NCBI GenBank assembly: GCA_027023345.1
Contig: JALVVO010000150.1
Coordinates: 1-10,831 of the forward strand
Source of the DNA: Thermaceae bacterium
GTDB lineage: Bacteria; Deinococcota; Deinococci; Deinococcales; Marinithermaceae
Reading direction: 5' to 3'
DNA length: 10,831 nt
A program made the position numbers and the translations under genes. The notes below the pieces were generated by a model. It saw only the letters and a program-made list of their open reading frames with translations. It made no database searches and was not told the origin of the DNA. Positions 6,764 through 10,831 of the stretch are shown piece after piece (the stretch's first letter is position 1; each line of letters opens with the position of its first letter).

Positions 6764-7000
6764 GTGCGCCTTCGGTTGGTTTGGTTTGCCCTCGTCCTCG
6801 CCACCGAGCGGGTGGCGGTCGGCTTCCGCGCGCTTTTTCGTCCCGCCGAGGTCCGCCGCCACCTGGAGCCCCGGCGGCGGCTCCGCCTCGACCAGCCCTA
6901 CTACGCCGCGCGGGGGAGCCGGGGCTACGAGCTCGTCCCCAAGGACGCCTACCTCGAGGAGGTCGAGGCACTGCTCCTCAGCCTGGAGCGCGCCGATTGA
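6764..7000 (+). CDS. Small 78-residue protein following the acylase, unknown
   Basis: I do not recognise this protein. GTG 6764 lies nine bases after the acylase stop with a GGGGG run (6755-6759) as ribosome binding site, so it is probably co-transcribed and translationally coupled. The N-terminus MRLRLVWFALVLATE is mildly hydrophobic but too short for a clear membrane helix. The middle is strongly basic (RRHLEPRRRLRLDQPYY) and the end is acidic and helical (YLEEVEALLLSLERAD). The amino-acid composition and synonymous-site GC look like the neighbouring genes, and the reading frame fills the space up to TGA 7000. A role with the acylase, such as assembly or localisation, is only a guess. Confidence 0.6.
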   Translation: MRLRLVWFALVLATERVAVGFRALFRPAEVRRHLEPRRRLRLDQPYYAARGSRGYELVPKDAYLEEVEALLLSLERAD

Positions 7001-7151
7001 TTTGGACTCGCTCCTCCAACCTCGGTTCCCCAGCCCGCCGAGGGTGGGCCGAAGCGAGGCGGGGTCGCGGCTCGGGTGCGTCCGAAACTTGGACGCGCTT
7101 CGGTGGTCATGAACCACAACCCGAAGAGGCCATCGGGGTTAAGCTCAAATG
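7001..7151. other. Gene-free stretch with several inverted repeats
   Basis: This 151-base gap is long for the window and contains three hairpin-forming repeats: CCTCGG 7020-7025 with CCGAGG 7038-7043; GCGTCC 7078-7083 with GGACGC 7091-7096 (7-base loop); and CTTCGG 7098-7103 with CCGAAG 7121-7126. The last has an inner stem TGGT/ACCA (7104-7107 with 7113-7116) and a four-base bulge. There is no T-run, so a classic intrinsic terminator is not evident. I see no tRNA or other known RNA. It may be a terminator region, a processed 3' end, or an unannotated structured RNA. The last dozen bases hold the next gene's promoter. Confidence 0.4.
7140..7145 (+). promoter_or_regulatory. Predicted -10 element giving a leaderless TenA-like mRNA
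   Basis: TAAGCT followed by six bases and then ATG 7152 matches exactly the spacing of TAAACT before the HD-domain gene. It places the start point on the A of the second of two tandem ATG codons (7149 and 7152). No Shine-Dalgarno sequence is present. This decides the start at 7152. Confidence 0.45.
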
Positions 7152-7754
7152 ATGCGCTCGACCCAGCGGCTACTGGCGGCGCACCGGGAGATCTGGGACC
7201 GCGCCAAGCACCACCCGCTTCTGCGCCTTCTGGAACGCCCGCCCTCGGAGCGGGCCTTTCGCCGCTGGCTCGCCTGCGAGCTCCGCTGGTTCGAGCGGGC
7301 GACGGCGGCGATCGGCTGCCTGCTCTCGGAGATCCCGAAGAGCCACCGCTACGTGGTGGCCCAGGCGCTCCTGCTTCTCACCGAGGAGCTCGACTGGCTC
7401 GAGGTCCACGCCGAGCCCGGCCTCGAGGACCCGGTGGTCGAGTACTGGGGTGAGCGCATTCGCGCGGTGTTTAGCGAGGGCTGGGACCGGGCGATGACCG
7501 TGCTCTGGCTGGGCACCCGGCTCTTCTACGAGGGGATGAAGCCCCTGGAGCCCGAGGACGAGCTGGCCCGGGAGTACTGGGAGCGGCGGACCTCGGCGGT
7601 GATCGAGGCCTTCCTGCACGACTTCGAGGAGCTCGCCGACGTGGCCATCGAGGCGCTCGGCATGGCCGAGGCCTCGACCCTCTTGCTCGAGGTGGTCGAG
7701 GGGCAGATGGCCCTTTGGGACGCGGGCCTAGGGCTGGTCGAGGGGAAGGAGTAG
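7152..7754 (+). CDS. TenA/PqqC-like (heme-oxygenase-fold) protein
   Basis: A 200-residue, almost wholly alpha-helical cytosolic protein. The stretch HPLLRLLERPPSERAFRRWL (residues 21-40) followed by ACELRWFERATAAIG resembles the opening helices of the TENA/THI-4/PQQC family, which includes aminopyrimidine aminohydrolases (thiaminase II) and several oxygenases. The catalytic cysteine of TenA is expected in the helix around residues 115-128 (MTVLWLGTRLFYEGM), but none is present; the only cysteines are C42 and C56. So thiamin salvage by the standard mechanism is doubtful. No thiamin or PQQ genes are nearby. The start at ATG 7152 is set by a leaderless -10; ATG 7149 is one codon earlier. The 3' end overlaps the convergent ispF by 27 bases. 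Confidence 0.65.
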   Translation: MRSTQRLLAAHREIWDRAKHHPLLRLLERPPSERAFRRWLACELRWFERATAAIGCLLSEIPKSHRYVVAQALLLLTEELDWLEVHAEPGLEDPVVEYWGERIRAVFSEGWDRAMTVLWLGTRLFYEGMKPLEPEDELAREYWERRTSAVIEAFLHDFEELADVAIEALGMAEASTLLLEVVEGQMALWDAGLGLVEGKE

Positions 7755-8207
7755 GGCCACTGCCCGGACCTGCACGTGGTCGGGGGCCAGGCCCTCGCTG
7801 GTCTTGAAGCCAAGGCCCACCTGCTCGGGGTTGAGCTCGAGCAGCCGGGCGACGCTCTCCTGGATACGCGCCCGGTGGGGGCCGAGCTTGGGCCGGTCGA
7901 GGATCACCGCGGCGCTCACCTGGGCTACCCGGTACCCCCGCTCCCGGACGCGGCGGAGGGCCTCCTCGAGGAAGTCCCGCGAAGGGCGGTTGGCATTTTT
8001 CGGATCGGTGTCGGGAAAGAGGGCGCCGATGTCGCCGAGCGCGAGGGCCGAGAGCACCGCGTCGGTGAGGGCGTGCAGGAGGGCGTCCCCGTCGGAGTGG
8101 GCGAGGGGCCCGCGCTCGGAGGGGATCTCCACCCCGCCGAGGACGAGCCGCCGGCCCGGAATCAGTCGGTGGGCGTCCTCGCCGTAGCCGATGCGCACGC
8201 CTTTCAT
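7728..8207 (-). CDS. ispF: 2-C-methyl-D-erythritol 2,4-cyclodiphosphate synthase
   Basis: A 159-residue enzyme of the MEP isoprenoid pathway. It converts 4-diphosphocytidyl-methylerythritol 2-phosphate to methylerythritol 2,4-cyclodiphosphate with release of CMP, acting as a cytosolic homotrimer. Metal ligands D11, H13 (GYGEDAHRL) and H45 are present, as are the AHSDGD loop (36-41), FPDTD (64-68), and K135-T136-S137-E138 in the CDP-binding site. The C-terminal motif KTSEGLAP followed by HVQ is the Thermus-type version and replaces the GRGEG seen in many bacteria. Length is normal for the family. ATG 8207 has AGAGGG about five bases upstream. It stands alone, divergent from the HD-domain gene and convergent with the TenA-like gene, with which it shares 27 bases at the 3' end. 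No other MEP gene is in the window. Confidence 0.96.
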   Translation of the reverse strand: MKGVRIGYGEDAHRLIPGRRLVLGGVEIPSERGPLAHSDGDALLHALTDAVLSALALGDIGALFPDTDPKNANRPSRDFLEEALRRVRERGYRVAQVSAAVILDRPKLGPHRARIQESVARLLELNPEQVGLGFKTSEGLAPDHVQVRAVALLLPLDQP

Positions 8208-8238
8208 GCTAACCCTCTGCGCCTGAGGCGGTAAGGCC

Positions 8239-8244
8239 TAAACT
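8239..8244 (+). promoter_or_regulatory. Predicted -10 element of the HD-domain gene (leaderless)
   Basis: TAAACT followed by six bases (GTTCCT) and ATG 8251, which puts the start point on the A of the start codon. No Shine-Dalgarno sequence is present. The 43-base divergent gap with ispF shows no clear -35 box. Confidence 0.5.
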
Positions 8245-8250
8245 GTTCCT

Positions 8251-8811
8251 ATGCCCACCTACCAAGACGCCCTTGCCCTAATGCACGAGTGGACCGAGTC
8301 CGAGGCCCTGCGCCGCCACATGTACGCGGTGGAGGCGGTGATGCGGGCCTACGCTAGGAAGTTCGGGGAGGACGAGGAGACCTGGGCGATCGCCGGGGTC
8401 CTCCACGACTTCGACTACGAGCGCCACCCCGACGAGCACCCCAAGGTGGGAGCGCGCGTCCTGGAGGAGAAGGGCTATCCCCCCGAGATCGTGCGCGCCG
8501 TCCTCGCCCACGCCCCCGAGCGGAGCGGCGTCGAGCCCGAGAGCCTCCTCGAGCGGGCGCTCTTTGCCTCCGACGAGATCACCGGCCTGGTCACCGCGGC
8601 GGTCTACGTCCGGCCCGACCGGAGCATCCACTCGCTCACGGTGAAGAGCCTCAAGAAGAAGTTCAAGGACAAGTCCTTCGCCCGGGGGGTGGACCGCGAG
8701 GTCTTGAAGCGGGGCGCCGAGCTCCTCGGGGTGGACCTCTGGGAGCACGCCGCCTTCGTGATCGAGGCGATGCAGAAAGACGCCGAGCGGCTGGGGCTCG
8801 CGGGCGAGTAA
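8251..8811 (+). CDS. HD-domain (HDIG-type) phosphohydrolase
   Basis: A 186-residue cytosolic metal-dependent phosphohydrolase of the HD superfamily. The metal ligands are readable: H23 (LRRHMYAVEAVM), H52-D53 (GVLHDFDYERHP) and D108 (ASDEITGL), with a conserved histidine H87 (AVLAHAPE) between them. A basic patch, VKSLKKKFKDKSFARG (about 130-145), follows and may contact a nucleotide or phosphate. The C-terminal helix pair ends at TAA 8811. Similar small HD proteins are widespread and mostly of unknown substrate; nucleotides are the usual guess. It is not a RelA/SpoT or HD-GYP protein, since the accessory motifs are missing. Promoter spacing shows a leaderless start at ATG 8251. The cop operon follows after an 85-base gap with its own promoter, so the two are probably separate units. 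Confidence 0.85.
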   Translation: MPTYQDALALMHEWTESEALRRHMYAVEAVMRAYARKFGEDEETWAIAGVLHDFDYERHPDEHPKVGARVLEEKGYPPEIVRAVLAHAPERSGVEPESLLERALFASDEITGLVTAAVYVRPDRSIHSLTVKSLKKKFKDKSFARGVDREVLKRGAELLGVDLWEHAAFVIEAMQKDAERLGLAGE

Positions 8812-8816
8812 GTGGG

Positions 8817-8831
8817 CGGGGTCACACCCCG
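8817..8831. repeat. Inverted repeat in the -35 region of the cop promoter
   Basis: CGGGGT-CAC-ACCCCG, perfect 6-base arms with a 3-base spacer, starts five bases after the HD-gene stop. It covers the place where the -35 hexamer of the cop promoter should lie (about 8825-8830). It may be a regulator site or a stem at the end of the HD-gene transcript. No T-run follows. Confidence 0.45.
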
Positions 8832-8847
8832 GTGCGCGAGCTTGGTT

Positions 8848-8853
8848 TAAGCT
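8848..8853 (+). promoter_or_regulatory. Predicted -10 element of the cop operon
   Basis: TAAGCT, the same hexamer as before the TenA-like gene, lies within the small inverted repeat AGCTT-GGTTT-AAGCT (8839-8853). By the same spacing, transcription would start at about 8860, exactly at the edge of the large palindrome. Unlike the leaderless genes here, this transcript would have a 37-base leader with a strong ribosome binding site. Confidence 0.5.
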
Positions 8854-8858
8854 GTCCT

Positions 8859-8883
8859 CACCCCTCCCCCCAGGGGAGGGGTG
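8859..8883. promoter_or_regulatory. Probable CsoR operator (25-base palindrome)
   Basis: Perfect 11-base arms, CACCCCTCCCC (8859-8869) and GGGGAGGGGTG (8873-8883), surround a 3-base centre. The arrangement of C-runs facing G-runs is that of CsoR operators, such as the pseudo-palindrome of Mycobacterium tuberculosis CsoR. It sits at about +1 to +24, between the -10 element and the copZ ribosome binding site, where a bound repressor would block transcription. In RNA it would also form a very stable 5' hairpin directly before the purine-rich ribosome binding site (8884-8892). Confidence 0.7.
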
Positions 8884-8896
8884 GAGGGAGGGAACG

Positions 8897-9100
8897 ATGC
8901 GGATCAAGGTGCGCGGCATGAGCTGCAACCACTGCGTGATGGCGGTCCGGAAGGCGCTCGAGGCCACCCCGGGGGTCGAACGGGTGGTCGAGGTCAGCTT
9001 GGAGCGGGGCGAGGCCGTCGTCGAGGGACGGCCCGATCTTGATGCGGTGGTCGCCGCGATCGAGCGGGAAGGCTACCGGGCCGAGGTTGTGGAGGCCTGA
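8897..9100 (+). CDS. copZ: Copper chaperone CopZ (HMA domain)
   Basis: A 67-residue cytosolic metallochaperone that carries Cu(I) to the CopA ATPase. It is a single heavy-metal-associated ferredoxin-like domain. The metal loop GMSCNHC holds C10 and C13, with the expected hydrophobic Met ahead. The pattern of two helices and four strands follows: HCVMAVRKALEATPGVERVVEVSLERGEAVVEG, then a second helix and YRAEVVEA. The conserved aromatic in loop 5 is Y60, usual for bacterial CopZ. A strong purine-rich ribosome binding site (GGAGGGAGGG) precedes ATG 8897. It is first in the operon, and its stop codon TGA shares its A with the csoR ATG. Confidence 0.93.
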   Translation: MRIKVRGMSCNHCVMAVRKALEATPGVERVVEVSLERGEAVVEGRPDLDAVVAAIEREGYRAEVVEA

Positions 9101-9393
9101 TGGCGTCTTCCCACCGGCACAAGCTCCGCCTTGATCCCCGGACGCGGGAGGAGGCGCGGCGCCGCCTCCTCTCGATCCGCGGCCACGTCGAGGGGATCCT
9201 TCGGATGCTCGAGTCCGAGGACGTCTACTGCGTGGACGTTCTCAAGCAGATCAAGGCGGTGCAGGGGGCCTTGGATAAGGTCGGCGAGCTGGTGCTCAGA
9301 AGCCACCTCAAGATCCACGTCGCCACCGCCCACGAGCGGGGCGACGTGGAGGCGATCGTGGACGAGCTCATGGAGGTGCTCAAGTACCGGTGA
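9100..9393 (+). CDS. csoR: Copper-sensing repressor CsoR with a Cys-His-His site
   Basis: A 97-residue all-helical repressor of the CsoR/RcnR (DUF156) family, acting as a tetramer. It binds GC-rich operator DNA without copper and leaves it when Cu(I) binds. C44 (YCVDVLKQI) and H69 (RSHL) fit the first two ligands of the family's C-H-C triad, but the third position is H73 (HLKIHV) instead of Cys. The second-shell residues Y43 and E89 are kept. The helix RLLSIRGHVEGILRMLE and the Q50/Q55 region are typical. A C-H-H set is what I recall for Thermus thermophilus CsoR. The extra N-terminus SSHRHKLR adds two histidines. GGAGG lies four bases before ATG 9100, and the copA GTG overlaps the end by four bases. 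Its target is probably the palindrome at 8859-8883. Confidence 0.92.
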   Translation: MASSHRHKLRLDPRTREEARRRLLSIRGHVEGILRMLESEDVYCVDVLKQIKAVQGALDKVGELVLRSHLKIHVATAHERGDVEAIVDELMEVLKYR

Positions 9394-10831
9394 GCGCGCG
9401 CGAGGTTCCGGTCCGGGTGCAGGGGATGACCTGCGCCGCCTGCGTGCGGCGGGTGGAGCGGGCGCTCGAGGGGGCCCCGGGGGTGCTCGAGGCCCGGGTC
9501 AACCTCGCGAGCGAGCGGGCGGTGGTGCGTTTCCTGCCCGACCTGGTGGGGCGCGGGGCCCTTTTCCAGGCGGTGCGCGAGGCGGGGCACGAGCCCTTCG
9601 TCCTGGAGGAGGAAGGGGCCCCGCTGGCCCGGGCCCGGGAGGCGGAGCTCGCGGGCCTGCGCCGCGACTTGGCGCTCGCCCTCCTCCTCGCCCTGCCGGT
9701 GGTGGCGGTGGCGATGGGGCGAATGCTCGTGCCGGGAGGGTTCGAGGGGCTCCCCGAGCGGTTCTGGCAGGCGCTGGAGGGGACGCTCGCCTTCCCTGTG
9801 CTTGCGGTCGCCGGGCGGAGGTTCTTCGCCGGGGCCCTCGCCGAGCTCCGGCACAGGAGCCCGGGGATGAACACCCTGGTGGCGCTCGGGGCGGGGAGCG
9901 CCTTCCTCTACTCGGCGCTCGCGGTGCTCGCGCCCGGCCTCTTTCCGCCGGGGGCGGCGGCGACCTACTTCGAGGCCGCCGCGGTGATCGTGGCGTTGAT
10001 CCTTCTCGGCAAGTACCTCGAGGCCCTGGCCAAGGGCCGGACCCAGGCGGCGATCCAGAAGCTCCTTTCGCTCAGGCCCAAGACCGCCCGGGTCCTCACC
10101 CCCGAGGGCGAGCGGGAGAGGCAGGACGAGGCCCTCCTCCCCGGCGACCGGGTACGGGTGCGGCCGGGCGAGCGGATCCCCGCCGACGGGGTGGTGGTCG
10201 AGGGCGAGAGCTACGTGGACGAGTCCATGCTCACCGGCGAACCGGTGCCGGTGCGGAAGGGGCCCGGCGACGAGGTGGTGGGAGGGACCCAGAACGCCCG
10301 GGGGAGCTTCGTGCTCGAGGTCACCCGCCCTGCCGAGGCCAGCTACCTGGCCCGGCTCGTGCGGATGGTGGAGGAGGCCCAGGGGGCGAAGCCCCGCGTC
10401 CAGGCCCTGGCCGACCGGATCGCCGCCGTCTTCGTGCCGGCGGTGGGGCTGGTCGCGCTCTTCGCCTTTTCCCTTTGGCTCCTTTTCGGCCCCGAGCCCC
10501 GGCTTTCCTACGCCTTCACCGCGCTGCTCTCGGTCCTCCTCATCGCCTGCCCCTGCGCGCTGGGCCTGGCCACGCCGGCGGCGGTGATGGTGGCCACCGG
10601 GCGGGCCGCCCGGGTCGGCGTGCTCTTTCGCAGGGGCGACGCGCTCGAGGCCCTCGCCCGGGCCGACACGGTCGTCTTCGACAAGACCGGCACCCTCACC
10701 GAAGGCCGGCCCAACCTGGTGGCGGTCTGGACCGAGGGGATCGGGGAGGCCGAGGCCCTTCGCCTCGCCGCCGCGCTTGAGGAAAAAAGCGAGCACCCGA
10801 TCGCCGAGGCCCTCGTCCAGGCGGCTCGAGA
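9390..10831 (+). CDS. copA: Copper-translocating P1B-type ATPase CopA, 3' end beyond window
   Basis: An inner-membrane ATPase that exports Cu(I). 480 codons are visible of the roughly 680-800 usual for the family. Domains run in order: an N-terminal HMA domain with GMTCAAC (C15, C18); two helices specific to the P1B class; MNTLVALG; the actuator domain with TGE at residues 282-284; the channel motif CPC at 387-389; the phosphorylation motif DKTGT with D431; and the nucleotide-domain SEHP with H469 near the right edge. CPC plus the HMA motif indicates Cu(I) rather than zinc. GTG 9390 is in the GTGA overlap with csoR. The next in-frame ATG (9426) would delete the first HMA strand, so GTG is preferred. 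GGAGGT at 9372-9377 is a distant ribosome binding site. Confidence 0.95.
   Translation, partial: MSAREVPVRVQGMTCAACVRRVERALEGAPGVLEARVNLASERAVVRFLPDLVGRGALFQAVREAGHEPFVLEEEGAPLARAREAELAGLRRDLALALLLALPVVAVAMGRMLVPGGFEGLPERFWQALEGTLAFPVLAVAGRRFFAGALAELRHRSPGMNTLVALGAGSAFLYSALAVLAPGLFPPGAAATYFEAAAVIVALILLGKYLEALAKGRTQAAIQKLLSLRPKTARVLTPEGERERQDEALLPGDRVRVRPGERIPADGVVVEGESYVDESMLTGEPVPVRKGPGDEVVGGTQNARGSFVLEVTRPAEASYLARLVRMVEEAQGAKPRVQALADRIAAVFVPAVGLVALFAFSLWLLFGPEPRLSYAFTALLSVLLIACPCALGLATPAAVMVATGRAARVGVLFRRGDALEALARADTVVFDKTGTLTEGRPNLVAVWTEGIGEAEALRLAAALEEKSEHPIAEALVQAAR

Noticed and set aside
7001..7148. tRNA or known small RNA in the hairpin-rich gap
   Set aside because: No cloverleaf with a T-loop consensus and no SRP, tmRNA or 6S signature could be made out.
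9131..10780. 549-codon plus-strand and 523-codon minus-strand frames over csoR and copA
   Set aside because: Both are Gly/Arg/Pro-rich shadows of the real copA frame, which carries HMA, TGE, CPC, DKTGT and SEHP motifs.
1..10831. Mobile element, CRISPR array or defence island
   Set aside because: No transposase, integrase, terminal repeats, regularly spaced repeats or defence-type proteins were seen; base composition looks even across the window.

Overview
This is a very GC-rich, gene-dense chromosomal segment, most likely from a member of the Thermaceae (Thermus and relatives). The basis is as follows. The IspF protein has a Thermus-type C-terminal motif. The copZ-csoR-copA order and the Cys-His-His copper sensor match what I recall from Thermus thermophilus. 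Several genes carry a -10 hexamer only about six bases before the start codon, the leaderless arrangement common in Deinococcus-Thermus. I see no insertion sequence, CRISPR array, tRNA or rRNA.

Layout. (1) 1-727, minus: a DMT/EamA transporter cut by the left edge, divergent from a LOG-family Rossmann protein (747-1283, plus). The two share a single TATA element. (2) 1294-1482, plus: a two-helix small membrane protein whose stop codon overlaps that of the convergent cupin gene. (3) 4393-1479, minus: a compact set of a GCS2/YbdK carboxylate-amine ligase, an M20 metallopeptidase, an unrecognised 89-residue protein and a cupin, with gaps of 12, 0 and -4 bases. (4) 4460-7000, plus: a membrane-anchored penicillin-acylase-family Ntn hydrolase followed by a 78-residue protein of unknown function. 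A roughly 150-base stretch full of inverted repeats comes next. (5) 7152-7754, plus: a TenA-like protein, convergent and overlapping with ispF (8207-7728, minus). (6) 8251-8811, plus: an HD-domain phosphohydrolase. (7) 8817-10831, plus: a copper-efflux operon. It has a promoter, a 25-base palindrome that looks like a CsoR operator, the copper chaperone copZ, the repressor csoR, and the copper P1B-ATPase copA, which runs off the right edge.

How the parts work together. The cop operon is a self-regulated circuit. CsoR should bind the palindrome at the transcription start, copper should release it, and CopZ then delivers Cu(I) to CopA for export. The minus-strand set pairs an enzyme family that makes gamma-glutamyl-type amide bonds with a family that hydrolyses amide bonds next to acidic residues. 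This may be a pathway around one small metabolite, but the substrate is not readable from sequence. The remaining genes look like ordinary housekeeping or accessory genes. The parts that deserve a second look are the ligase/peptidase/unknown/cupin set, the cop control region, the acylase with a histidine at beta-chain position 23, and the structured stretch at 7001-7151.
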